Below are positions 36,918 through 46,413 of a DNA stretch of 64,000 nucleotides, in pieces (within the stretch, counting starts at the first letter, position 1; each line of letters opens with the position of its first letter). A program made the translations under genes and the position numbers. The DNA is taken from contig CBDFIO010000002.1 in NCBI GenBank assembly GCA_965248155.1, positions 310,001-374,000 of the forward strand, in the 5' to 3' direction. The notes under the pieces are model-generated. The model ran no database searches and was not told where the DNA came from. It was given only the letters and a program-made list of their open reading frames with translations. Source of the DNA: RFSX01 sp965248155 (GTDB lineage Bacteria; Bacteroidota; Bacteroidia; Chitinophagales; Saprospiraceae).

Positions 36918-38349
36918 GTGCTAATATAAGAAACTCAACCTATTTAAACCACTATCTATACTTCAAATCTTCAAATCATTGAAAACTTGCAATCTGGGTT
37001 TTATACGGTGACCGTTACAGATAATGGTACAACAAATTGCTCAAAAGTATATGACTTTGAATTAGCAACTATTAGCAATATACAAGCACAGATAGAAATC
37101 GAGACTTCAGTAAGCTGTTATGCTTATGAAGATGGATCAGTTAATATTATGCCTTCAGGTGGGACTGCACCATTTGATTATAATTGGTCAAGTAATATTT
37201 TGAATTTTATTGATGCCAGGGCCTTCAATTTGCCTGCAGGGTTTTATTCTGTTACAATTACTGATTATAATCTTTGCAATTATGAGATTTCCTTTGAAGT
37301 TGAACAACCTGATAGTCTTGAATTGACTTTTGATTTAGAACATATAGAATGTTTTGCTGGTTTGACCGGTTCAATTCAAGCTTTCGCATCTGGTGGTAAT
37401 GGAGGATATACTTATAGTTGGGATAATGGTTTACAAGGAGACGTGATCCAAAATCTTGAACAAGGATGGTATACCTTAACCGTTTACGACTCTAAAGGAT
37501 GTGAAATCAAAGAATCCGTACATATTGATGAACCAGACGAAGATATTGAGATCGAATTGATCGCATTTGATATCGGATGTAATGCCATTCAAGATGGTAG
37601 AATAGATGTTTTCGTCCAAAATGCAATCTCTCCAGTTCAATATAGTCTAGATGGCATTAATTTTCAAGCCAATAATTCATTTGATAAATTAGATGCGGGT
37701 GTTTATGATGTATTTATCGTTGATGCCAGAGATTGTCAGAAAAAAGCAACGATTGAAATTACTCAAATTCCAAATTTACTAGTTGACGCTGGAGAAGATG
37801 TATTAGTCGAATTTGGGGGAGATGTAACATTAAGTGCTAATGCTTCACTTCATACGGGAGTAATCGAATGGAAATGGGAATCATCCAATATCTCCAATTT
37901 TAGTTGTTTGGGATGCTCAAGTCCTGAAGTCATGAATATTATAAAATCCTTCTCAGCTAAAGTCATTGCAACAGATGAAAATGGATGTACCGGAGAAGAT
38001 TTTATAAATATAAATATATACGAAAAAGACATTATTTACATTCCCAAAGGATTTTCGTCAAATGGAGATTTTGTCAATGATGTCTTACATGTATATGGAA
38101 ATCCAAACATAAAGGTGTTAAGTTTTAAAGTCTATTCCCGCTGGGGAGAATTACTATATCATGCTTCTGATTTTTTCGCGGGAGATGAAACAAAAGGCTG
38201 GAATGGACTCGTCGGAAGTCAGATGGCCAACCAGGGAACTTATGTTTGGACGGCTAAATATCAACACTTAAGTGGAAAAATAGATTTTGGTAGAGGTCAA
38301 ACCATCTTATTAAAATAAAATATTATATTTTTACGTAATATTTAATCAT

Positions 38350-39384
38350 TTGTTTATCAGATATTTATTCCATAATATATTATTAATTTTGTTCTTTGCT
38401 TTATTTGCCTTACAAGCGAAAACGCAAGATGCATTCACATCTCAATTAGACAAATCCGATCTTTTCCTTAATCCTGCTAATTCGACAATTCCATTTATTA
38501 ATAATATAAAGGCCAAAGCTTTCATATCTTATAGGGATCAATGGAATGCCTTAAGCCCGGACGCCAGCTACAGAACTGCTTTCTTAGTCGGAGACTTTAA
38601 CGTCTTTGAAGGAAAATCTGACGCCTGGAATCTCGGGTTCATTTTTATGAATGATAAAGCTGACAAAGGAAATCTTCAGCAAAACATGGTACAGCTTTCT
38701 ACAGCATATACCAGAAAAATATTTGGAGATGCTAATGATATAGACAATAGTCTTTTCATGAGTTTTGGAAGTTCATTATCTATCAACCAAATGAACACCA
38801 AACTCGATAATCTATGGTTCGGTCGCCAATTTGATAAAAATCTGTTTGCAGTTAACACAGCCCTACCCTCTGGTGAAAACTTCATTTCAGATAACATTTC
38901 CTATATAAATCTGAACCTCGGATTCAGATGGATCTATATAATGAATAAGGACAGGTCAATTGCCAGTGGTTTTTCCTTTAATAATTTTAACCGACCTAAT
39001 ATTTCTTTTAGAGAAAACCCTGTTAGTTTACAGACTAAGTTTGTTTTCTTTCTTGAATCCGTCATGAAAATTGGTAATAATATATCCCAGAAACCAGGAA
39101 TTATTATGACCATTCAGAGTCCATCTTATCAAATCATTCCCTCTTACCAGCTTTCATTCCAAATGAATAATGATGACTCAATAATGGATCTGGGGATTGC
39201 AACTAGGGTTTCGAATGGTGTTGATTCTGTAATTCTTGATTCTGTAATTCTGCTTTTTGGTCTAAGTAATCATGAGTATAGAATTGGCTTTAGCTTTGAT
39301 TTTAATGTTTCCTCACTCAGTCAATTTACAAATGGTAACGGAGCTTTGGAGATTTCATTCGATTATACCATACCGACTAAATAA
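38350..39384 (+). CDS. PorP/SprF-family type IX secretion outer-membrane protein
   Basis: The 344-residue protein begins at TTG 38350 with a signal peptide (LILFFALFALQAKTQDA). The family pattern follows: FLNPANSTIPFIN, KAFISYRDQWNALSPDASYRT and GFIFMNDKADKG. SprF-like proteins help export the large adhesin encoded next to them, so its placement 31 bases after the broken adhesin gene is as expected. With the adhesin inactivated this gene may have lost its client. Confidence 0.85.
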   Translation: MFIRYLFHNILLILFFALFALQAKTQDAFTSQLDKSDLFLNPANSTIPFINNIKAKAFISYRDQWNALSPDASYRTAFLVGDFNVFEGKSDAWNLGFIFMNDKADKGNLQQNMVQLSTAYTRKIFGDANDIDNSLFMSFGSSLSINQMNTKLDNLWFGRQFDKNLFAVNTALPSGENFISDNISYINLNLGFRWIYIMNKDRSIASGFSFNNFNRPNISFRENPVSLQTKFVFFLESVMKIGNNISQKPGIIMTIQSPSYQIIPSYQLSFQMNNDDSIMDLGIATRVSNGVDSVILDSVILLFGLSNHEYRIGFSFDFNVSSLSQFTNGNGALEISFDYTIPTK

Positions 39385-39437
39385 TTATAACTGAGTTTAA
39401 TCCATTTTATATTTATATTTTAGCGCCCTGCTAAGAA

Positions 39438-40202
39438 ATGCTGAATCCAATTTATATCGTAGTTGCATTAATCAGGCTCCTTATATTGATCTTGGGGATG
39501 ATCCTATTTGTATTTCCTTATATCTTATTAAGCATGCTTGGATTTAAACATACCAGCGAACGCGCTTTTACATTGCGAAGGTGGTATATCAGGTTCGCTA
39601 ATTTTGTATTAGGAATAAAAATTCAAGTAGAGGGGCAAGCGTTGGATACAACTGCTCTTTATGTTTGCAACCATCGAAGCTTTTCAGATCCATTGGTTTT
39701 ATTGCGTTACTTGGATGCATATGTCATCGCAAAAGCAGAAGTAGCAAATATGCCCATAATAAGTACGGGAGCAACACTGACTGGGATCATCTACGCACAA
39801 AGAGAAAATAAGGATAGTAGAACTGCTGTGAGAAAGGCTCTGATTGATAGCCTTAAAACCGGACTAAATGTTTTGGTATACCCCGAAGGAACAACTAATC
39901 CCAATAAAAAATTATTAGAATACAGACCAGGTACTTTTTTGGAAGTAGCTCGAAATAATATACCTGTTGTTCCTGTCGTCCTGGAATATAGAGAGGAGAA
40001 GGACATATGGTTTAACAGAGGGTTGCTTTCACAGTTCTTCAGGCAATTTGGTCATTTAAGAAGCTATACAAAACTGTCTATAGGCCCCGCATTTAAAGAT
40101 CAGGATGGTATCGAGTTGAGAGACCAGGTTCAAGAATGGTCACAAGCCAAACTAGATGAGATGCACGAAGGCTGGAATAGTTTGTTCTCAGATGCCGGTT
40201 AA
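39438..40202 (+). CDS. 1-acyl-glycerol-3-phosphate acyltransferase family
   Basis: The 254-residue membrane protein has an N-terminal hydrophobic segment (ALIRLLILILGMILFVFPYILL) and PlsC-type motifs: NHRSFSDP (NHxxxxD), VYPEGTTNP and NIPVVPVVLEY. It should transfer an acyl group to a lysophospholipid or similar acceptor at the inner membrane. The stop overlaps the convergent msrB stop by four bases. Confidence 0.88.
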   Translation: MLNPIYIVVALIRLLILILGMILFVFPYILLSMLGFKHTSERAFTLRRWYIRFANFVLGIKIQVEGQALDTTALYVCNHRSFSDPLVLLRYLDAYVIAKAEVANMPIISTGATLTGIIYAQRENKDSRTAVRKALIDSLKTGLNVLVYPEGTTNPNKKLLEYRPGTFLEVARNNIPVVPVVLEYREEKDIWFNRGLLSQFFRQFGHLRSYTKLSIGPAFKDQDGIELRDQVQEWSQAKLDEMHEGWNSLFSDAG

Positions 40203-40576
40203 TCTTTTTTCAAAACAAACTTGAGGGATATGGAATTCACACAATGGCGTGTGTTTTTATCTGTCATGCCTTCTCCTTCAAATACATGACCCAGATGACC
40301 ATCACAATTATTACAAATTATCTCAACTCTTCTTCCATCGCTATCGATAACTCTCCTAACTGCCCCTTCAATTTCATCATCAAAGGAAGGCCATCCACAT
40401 GATGAATTAAATTTATCATCAGAGTTGTATAATTCAGCATCACACTTCCGGCATGAGTAAACTCCTCTTTCATCGTGCTTATCATATTCACCTGTGAAAG
40501 GTCTTTCTGTCCCTTTATCATTAATAACATATGATTCTTCCGGAGTTAATTTGTTGTATCCTGATTCATCCTTCAT
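40199..40576 (-). CDS. msrB: Peptide-methionine (R)-S-oxide reductase
   Basis: This 125-residue enzyme repairs methionine-R-sulfoxide. It has YNKLTPEESYVI, the zinc pairs CRKC and CNNC, GHLGHVFEGEG and the catalytic Cys in RHCVNSISLKF. It lacks a signal, so it is cytoplasmic. It overlaps the end of msrA by 11 bases, forming a two-gene operon covering both sulfoxide epimers. Confidence 0.95.
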   Translation of the reverse strand: MKDESGYNKLTPEESYVINDKGTERPFTGEYDKHDERGVYSCRKCDAELYNSDDKFNSSCGWPSFDDEIEGAVRRVIDSDGRRVEIICNNCDGHLGHVFEGEGMTDKNTRHCVNSISLKFVLKKD

Positions 40577-41099
40577 TGATCAATAATGTTTGAAATTTAT
40601 TTTCTAATTTTTCAATTTTTGGTCTAATAACGAAATTACAATATGCTTGTGTAGAGTTATTATTAAAGTAGTCCTGATGATATTCTTCTGCGGGATAGAA
40701 TTTCTCCAATTCCGTCAGTTCTGTTACTATCATATCATCCCACATTTTCACAGCTTCATTATTAATAAAAGATTCAGCTTCATTTTTTTGTGCTTCATTC
40801 ATATAAAAAATAACAGATCTATATTGAGTACCAACATCATTACCTTGTCTGTTAAGAGTCGTAGGGTCATGGAAACTGAAGAAAATATAAAGCAAGTCCT
40901 TATAACTGATAACTTCTTCATCGTACTCTATACTGATAATCTCTGCGTGTCCTGTTAATCCGGAACAAATTTCTTTATATGTGGGTTGATCAATTGAGCC
41001 TCCAGCATAACCAGATACTATAGAATTTACTCCATTTAACCTTTGAAAGACAGCTTCAAGACACCAAAAACATCCTCCACCAAAATATGCAATTGACAT
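40566..41099 (-). CDS. msrA: Peptide-methionine (S)-S-oxide reductase
   Basis: This 177-residue enzyme reduces methionine-S-sulfoxide. The catalytic motif GGGCFWCLEAVFQ is at residues 7-19, followed by GYAGG and the conserved FFSFHDPTTLNRQGNDVGTQYRS. It is the first gene of the msrA-msrB operon. A terminator-like hairpin upstream at 41132-41156 separates it from the preceding gene. Confidence 0.95.
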   Translation of the reverse strand: MSIAYFGGGCFWCLEAVFQRLNGVNSIVSGYAGGSIDQPTYKEICSGLTGHAEIISIEYDEEVISYKDLLYIFFSFHDPTTLNRQGNDVGTQYRSVIFYMNEAQKNEAESFINNEAVKMWDDMIVTELTELEKFYPAEEYHQDYFNNNSTQAYCNFVIRPKIEKLENKFQTLLINEG

Positions 41100-41124
41100 T
41101 AATCTAATTTATAGCTATATAAAT

Positions 41125-41156
41125 AAAAAAAGGACCTACTTAGTTCATGTAAGTCC
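41125..41156 (-). terminator. Rho-independent terminator between HHH gene and msrA
   Basis: Read on the minus strand, ggacttac and gtaggtcc form an 8-bp stem with one G-U pair around a nine-base loop, followed directly by seven T. It lies about 23 bases after the restored stop of the helix-hairpin-helix gene at 41179. Confidence 0.7.
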
Positions 41157-41178
41157 ATATTTTATTCAGAAGCTTCAA

Positions 41179-42292
41179 CTATCCGGGATTCTTTCCTCCT
41201 TTTAGTTGATCCTGATATACTCCTAGTTCGTCAAACCGACCGTCTGCAGCCATTCCTGCTTGTTTTGGCCAGGTCTCCGGGTCAGCCGAGCTGATATCTT
41301 TTCCCGGCTGCAGCGAGAATCTCATTGAGACGACTAACAGAAGTTTCAGCTAATCCATTCCATGTTGATATTCCGGCGGCATGAAGCAATCCTTCTATTT
41401 TTGGACCAATACCTTCAATAACTTTAAGGTCATCCTTTTTCCAGGCTTTTATAACGCCCAATTTGATCATGACCTTTTCTGCCTTAGAGTCAGAACCGTC
41501 AGTTGATTGATGTGCGATCAAGCCATCCCAATTGCCATCACGAGCAAAAGAAGCCTGATTAGCCCAATCTGATGGATCTATAATCTTATATTTATCACCA
41601 TAGTTATCGAGAACAGATTGTAATTCTGATTGAGATTTCGATGCCAAGGATGACCAGGAAGTAATTCCGTTTTCATGTAAGACTGATTCCATTTTTGGAT
41701 CAACACCTTCAATAATCTGAAAATTATCATCTTTTAATTTATCATAATTCCGACCTGGACTCGAAGCTCCGCTCGAGCCGCTAAGAGCATTTCCAACAAC
41801 GGCACCAGCCATACCTGCTGCTCCGGAAGATGCAATTGAAGAAGCAACATTACTATCTCCGGTATCCATGTCTATTGAACTTGAATTATCTTCAGAATCG
41901 GCATCTTCAGATCCTGAATCATCATCATCAGAATCTTCGGGTTCGGAATCCTGGGGATCTTCATCACTTGTAACAGCAACAAAGGTACTAGTGGCGTCAA
42001 TATCACTTGACCCACTTAATGATTCAATCCGGGCTTTTAATTCATTAATCCTATTTTCACTAATTGACAATGCGTCTCGTAATCGTTTTCTTTCTTTGGA
42101 GCATTTCTCAAGATCTTCCTCCAATTCTTTAATTCTAGCTTTCAGTTTGGCCACTTCGTCCTCTAACTCTCTGGCTATTTTTGACCATTTCCCCCAATAA
42201 GCCCAACCAAATAATAATCCGAGTAAAGTTGGTAATATCCACCATAAATACCAGTAATTACAGAAATCAGAAAAAATACTAAGTGTTATCAT
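41179..42292 (-). pseudogene. Membrane-anchored helix-hairpin-helix repeat protein, frameshifted near its end
   Basis: The N-terminus has one membrane helix (WYLWWILPTLLGLLFGWAYW), then a coiled coil (about 35-95, LEDEVAKLKARIKELEEDLEK) and an acidic Asp/Ser/Glu-rich linker. Two helix-hairpin-helix repeats follow (FQIIEGVDPKMESVLHENGI and LKVIEGIGPKIEGLLHAAGI). The frame stops early at 41282 after GKRYQLG. Removing one G at 41286-41287 continues it as ADPETWPKQAGMAADGRFDEL to a stop at 41179, matching the tail of the first repeat (IDPSDWANQASFARDGNWDGL). The truncated form would have 336 residues, the restored one about 370. Role unknown; HHH motifs suggest DNA or protein binding. Confidence 0.8.
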
Positions 42293-42317
42293 TTTATTTT
42301 GTTTTAGTGGTTTTCAA

Positions 42318-43127
42318 TTATTTAATTATTTGCAATTCCACACGTCTGTTTTGTTGTCTTCCTTGTTCTGTATTATTGGTAGCTATCGGAGAGCTCTCGC
42401 CACGGGATGACACCAAAATTCTTGATGGATTCAAACCCTTTTTAATCAGATAGTCCTCAATGACTTCTACTCTCCACTCTCCTAAGCGAAGATTGGTAGC
42501 GTCATTTCCAATATTGTCAGAATGCCCTACTAACTGAATACTTTCATTAGATGCACTTACTCTTTCTACAACATCATCTAAATAGGTTTCAACTTCGGCG
42601 TCAGACAACTTATTAGTAGAATTAAAAGCGAAGTAAATGATAGTCCTGTCATCAATTTCTTTGATTTTTTTCGTATTTCTCAAAAACCGAAATGCGACAA
42701 GGTTATTTACTTCGTTCAGTGTGAATATTGGTCCTTTGGATCTTGAAGATATTTGCGTTTTTTCTTCAGCAAGGTTGTCGAAGAGATTGAGCACATTTCT
42801 GGCTCTGGCCATGCCGAGACTGTCAGCCTCACCTTGGCTTTCATCATCAAAATATAATCCCTGGATTTGAAGAAGTTGGTCATCACCAAGATTAGCCATT
42901 AATGAATCTCTGAGCGTTTCCCATTGTGCTCCCATTTGTGGTTTAGCATCGGACTCATCAAACCAGATTGCGCCCAATTCTTTCGCAGGGAGCTCTGGTT
43001 CATCATCAACTTTATTCGATGTGATTTCTTCAGATATTAAATCATCAGTTGGATCACAACACTCTATTGAAACAAAATAATAGGCTAGACCCAGTAGCAA
43101 CCATAGAATTATTAGTAAAATTCTCAT
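42318..43127 (-). CDS. OmpA-family peptidoglycan-binding protein
   Basis: The 269-residue protein has an N-terminal membrane segment (ILLIILWLLLGLAYYFVS) and, in the last 110 residues, an OmpA C-terminal domain: IIYFAFNSTNKLS, LVGHSDNIGNDATNLRLGEWR and GESSPIATNNTEQGRQQNRRVE. That domain binds diaminopimelate in peptidoglycan. It is transcribed 25 bases ahead of the helix-hairpin-helix gene, so the pair forms an operon that may act at the envelope. Confidence 0.88.
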   Translation of the reverse strand: MRILLIILWLLLGLAYYFVSIECCDPTDDLISEEITSNKVDDEPELPAKELGAIWFDESDAKPQMGAQWETLRDSLMANLGDDQLLQIQGLYFDDESQGEADSLGMARARNVLNLFDNLAEEKTQISSRSKGPIFTLNEVNNLVAFRFLRNTKKIKEIDDRTIIYFAFNSTNKLSDAEVETYLDDVVERVSASNESIQLVGHSDNIGNDATNLRLGEWRVEVIEDYLIKKGLNPSRILVSSRGESSPIATNNTEQGRQQNRRVELQIIK

Positions 43128-43346
43128 AGTTCAATTGGATTTAGTTTTATTAATCAGATTAATATAATATTATAAATTGAATTATTTGTATATCAACATA
43201 TTATATATTGAAATAAAGCTTATTTGAGGTTATATATATCATTTTTTAACATATTTTAAAATATAAATCTCCTTAATTTTTAATATTCTTCAATATTCCT
43301 CTGTTTTTTTCAAAATTGTCATAGATTAGAGTAACAACAACTTCCA

Positions 43347-45413
43347 TTGCTTACTTTTGACAAATTGCCATTAGTTAAGCTTAGTATTCTATTGGGCTTA
43401 ACCATAATAATTGCCAACAATTATACCCTTCCGGCAATTACAAATCTTTCATTTCTGCTACTTGGATTCTTTTGTATTCTTTCATTTCTAATATCTGAAT
43501 ACTACCGATGGAGTTTATGGAGTACCCTTTTTTGTCTTTCCTTTTATTCCATCCATATCTGTTTTAAAATACAGAAATCTGAATTTCAGTATGTCGATCA
43601 GAGAATAAGTACAGAAAATATCAGGCACCTCATTATTACAATTAAAGAGCTTACAAAAAAAGACAATAAAGTGAAAGCGGTGTGTGAAGTGTCCTATGCC
43701 GGAAGTCACTATGATAGCCTCATGAAAAGCTCATCTAAAATCCTTGTTTATTTTAAATACAAGGAAGCAAATAAAATTATTCACAGAGACAGATTCTATA
43801 CTTCAAAAAAAATCTACCGGATAAATAAAAATTTGAATCCTTCTACTTTCGATTACCAACAATTTATGGCTAGAAAGTCTATTTACCATCAAGTTGTACT
43901 CAATGATGGAGATTTTATGAAAATTAAACCCGATCAAAATATATCCCTTAAATCGATCAGTAATAAGCTAAGACGGATTGCCCAGGATATTATTGATAAA
44001 TCTATTACGGACGAAAACTCTGGTGCAATCATATCTGCAATGACTCTTGGTCAAAAAGATCGATTAACAAAAGAGCTCAATCAGGCCTTTATTAATTCAG
44101 GTTCTGTACATGTTCTTGCTGTTTCAGGCTTACATGTCGGAATTATCGGGGGCTTAGGATTCTTTCTTATCAACTTCTTCAATTTTAAAAATTCCCTTCT
44201 TAAACTTATAAGAATTCCAATTTTACTTTGCTGGATCTGGACCTTTGTATTTGTTACAGGGAGTGCTCCATCATCAATAAGGGCAGGGATTATGTTTTCT
44301 CTTTTCTTTATAGCAAGGCAATATAGCCTGGCTACAAATCTTTACAATATTCTAGCCTTTGCAGGAGCAATAATGCTGCTAATCAATCCAATGGAACTTT
44401 ATAATATTGGGTTCCAGTTTTCATTCTTAGCACTGATAAGTATTGTCTTCTTTTATCCCTATATCTTAAACATTTACATTCCAAAAAATAGAATAATTCG
44501 TTATGTCTGGCAATTGATGGTTGTTTCTCTATCTGCTCAAATATTGGTTCTTCCACTCTCCATTTTCTATTTTAACCAGATCCCTAGTTACTTTGTTATA
44601 TCAGGAATAATCACTGCTCCTTTTGCCGGAATTATCATCATAGCAACAGTAGTTTTGATTATTGCTCAGCTTTTAGTATCACCAAGCATCCTCGTAGAAT
44701 TATTATCCAAATCACTAGAACATTTTGTTCAGTTATTCTACAGCTGCATTTATAAAATAGACGCACTTCCAGGCTCCGTGATTCATAGCATAGACATAAG
44801 CTATTATTCCTTATTTCTGCTCTACTTAGCGATAGTTAGCATTTCCATCTATTTGACCGCCAGAAGACCTGTGTATCTTTTTATCGGCATTTTATTACTC
44901 AACTTTCAAGCCGTAATTCACATCATTGAAAAACGACAAAAATGGTCTCAAAAGAAATTAATTGTCTATGATATTCCAAGACAAAGCCAAATAGATCTTT
45001 TTTATTATGGTCATCTGATTGAATTAAAATCAGACACACTACAGCACAATTCAAAAGAATATAATTGCACACCCTACAGAAACAAATATTATTTGAAAGT
45101 TAATGATGATTTGGATTTTGATAACATAGAAACTGAATCAGGTTTTTATCGAATTGATTCTACAATACTCCTCCTCTATCCCAATGAAGAAGTGACCAAT
45201 TACAAATACTCTTATAGTCTTGATTATCTGATTCTAAATAAAGAGACTCTCGTTAATTTAGATAAACTGATTGCAGCTTTTCAAGTTGAAAAAATCATAC
45301 TGGACAGTTCCATAAGATATCTTCCTAAAAAGATTAAAACCAATCTTAAAAACTATGGGATATCCTATTATTGGATAACAAATCAAGGTCCTTTTATAAC
45401 GCATATTTCATGA
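43347..45413 (+). CDS. comEC: ComEC/Rec2 DNA-uptake channel
   Basis: This 688-residue inner-membrane protein starts at TTG. Three N-terminal membrane helices lead into the DUF4131-like region. The competence domain carries SGSVHVLAVSGLHVGIIGGL and SAPSSIRAGIMFSLFFIARQ, with about ten membrane helices in total. The C-terminal 130 residues are soluble and short, without an obvious metallo-beta-lactamase site, as is frequent in Bacteroidota. It transports single-stranded DNA into the cytoplasm. Its stop overlaps the next gene's ATG (ATGA), a ComEA-like helix-hairpin-helix protein. Confidence 0.9.
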   Translation: MLTFDKLPLVKLSILLGLTIIIANNYTLPAITNLSFLLLGFFCILSFLISEYYRWSLWSTLFCLSFYSIHICFKIQKSEFQYVDQRISTENIRHLIITIKELTKKDNKVKAVCEVSYAGSHYDSLMKSSSKILVYFKYKEANKIIHRDRFYTSKKIYRINKNLNPSTFDYQQFMARKSIYHQVVLNDGDFMKIKPDQNISLKSISNKLRRIAQDIIDKSITDENSGAIISAMTLGQKDRLTKELNQAFINSGSVHVLAVSGLHVGIIGGLGFFLINFFNFKNSLLKLIRIPILLCWIWTFVFVTGSAPSSIRAGIMFSLFFIARQYSLATNLYNILAFAGAIMLLINPMELYNIGFQFSFLALISIVFFYPYILNIYIPKNRIIRYVWQLMVVSLSAQILVLPLSIFYFNQIPSYFVISGIITAPFAGIIIIATVVLIIAQLLVSPSILVELLSKSLEHFVQLFYSCIYKIDALPGSVIHSIDISYYSLFLLYLAIVSISIYLTARRPVYLFIGILLLNFQAVIHIIEKRQKWSQKKLIVYDIPRQSQIDLFYYGHLIELKSDTLQHNSKEYNCTPYRNKYYLKVNDDLDFDNIETESGFYRIDSTILLLYPNEEVTNYKYSYSLDYLILNKETLVNLDKLIAAFQVEKIILDSSIRYLPKKIKTNLKNYGISYYWITNQGPFITHIS

Positions 45414-46324
45414 ATAAAGGAATTAAAGATATTATCTCATTAACCAAATCTCAAAGAAAAGCTCTGTTCATCGTAATGGTAGCTCTAGTCTCAATTCATC
45501 TTTACAATTTTTCAATTCAAGCTCAACTCGATAAGCAAGAATCTTATACCAGTTTATCGTCATTACTAGAAAAGATATCACCCGATAGCACCCTCAATTC
45601 AAATATAGATTTGAGACCAACAAATAATCAATATGATAAAAACGATAGATTAGAATTGCCAGATACGATCCAAAAAACAGTTCAAGAAATCCAATTTTTT
45701 GATCCAAACAAAGTGGATAGCTTGGAGCTGATCATTTTTGGATTAAAGCCATTTGTAATTAAAAATATGCTCAACTATCGTCGAAAAGGCGGTTGGTTTA
45801 AGCACTGTTCGGAACTTAAGAAGATCTATGGCATGGATAGCCTAAGCTTGAATTACTTAATCAGCTATTGCAAATGCGAACAAACTAAAAAACCACAAAT
45901 ACCATATGCAGCCAAAGCAAAAGAGCAAAAACTTATTAATATAAATACTGCCGATTCTATAGAGTTAAAATTCCTCTATGGTATCGGGCCTGTCTTAGCT
46001 TCCAGAATAATTAAATATAGAAGCAACATAGGCGGATTCTATAACTTGAATCAACTTACAGAAGTATATGGAGTAGAGCAGGAAATTCTTGAAAAAAATG
46101 CTTCCAAACTTACAGTTGGTGGTTCCTTAACAAAAATTAATATAAATGAAGCCAAGTATAATGACTTTTACAAACACTATTATTTTGATAGAAAAATCAG
46201 CAATATTATTATAAAATACAGATCGCAACATGGAAGATTCGACAGCATCGAACAGCTAAAAAATATCAAGATTCTTAGTGATTCACTTTTCCACAAATTC
46301 AAGCCATACTTGAAAATCACCTAA
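45410..46324 (+). CDS. Helix-hairpin-helix protein, ComEA-like
   Basis: The product is about 304 residues from the ATG that overlaps the comEC stop. After a membrane helix (RKALFIVMVALVSIHLYNF) come three HhH-type segments: VDSLELIIFGLKPFVIKNM, INTADSIELKFLYGIGPVLASRI and ININEAKYNDFYKHYYFDRKIS. ComEA binds incoming DNA in the periplasm and hands it to ComEC; the tight linkage supports this role. Confidence 0.85.
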   Translation: MNKGIKDIISLTKSQRKALFIVMVALVSIHLYNFSIQAQLDKQESYTSLSSLLEKISPDSTLNSNIDLRPTNNQYDKNDRLELPDTIQKTVQEIQFFDPNKVDSLELIIFGLKPFVIKNMLNYRRKGGWFKHCSELKKIYGMDSLSLNYLISYCKCEQTKKPQIPYAAKAKEQKLININTADSIELKFLYGIGPVLASRIIKYRSNIGGFYNLNQLTEVYGVEQEILEKNASKLTVGGSLTKININEAKYNDFYKHYYFDRKISNIIIKYRSQHGRFDSIEQLKNIKILSDSLFHKFKPYLKIT

Positions 46325-46413
46325 AAGACCATTGCCTATTAATATTATATTATTTTAGCTTTTCCCGAACAGAATGCCTCTAAATATAGTTTATTGATTA
46401 ATTCAATTCTTAT

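Larger units (their letters stand above)
36143..36956 (-). mobile_element. IS1-family insertion sequence (814 bp)
   Basis: The left end ggtgctgggtcaaataggct and the reverse complement of the right end gatagtggtttaaataggtt align without gaps over 28 bases as imperfect terminal inverted repeats. The tatacttc duplication borders both. Two overlapping reading frames on the minus strand correspond to InsA and InsB. The element cuts the adhesin gene. Confidence 0.92.
32584..38318 (+). pseudogene. Giant secreted adhesin with type IX C-terminal signal, multiply broken
   Basis: Intact, this gene would encode about 1640 residues: signal peptide, choice-of-anchor L domain (about 60-250), a P-type beta domain, several SprB-like repeats ('C..G.dG.I.i...GG..pY.Y.W.nG') and a gliding-motility-type C-terminal sorting domain (GFSSNGDFVNDVLHVYG..FKVYSRWGELLY). 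Three lesions are visible. TGA at 34360-34362 replaces what should be Trp in 'LTQ-W-HISF'. One C is missing at 35051-35053 (DTPGCAVED is restored by adding it). An IS1-family element sits at 36143-36956. Removing the element and one target copy joins NYTS to NLQIIENLQSGF in frame. Confidence 0.88.
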
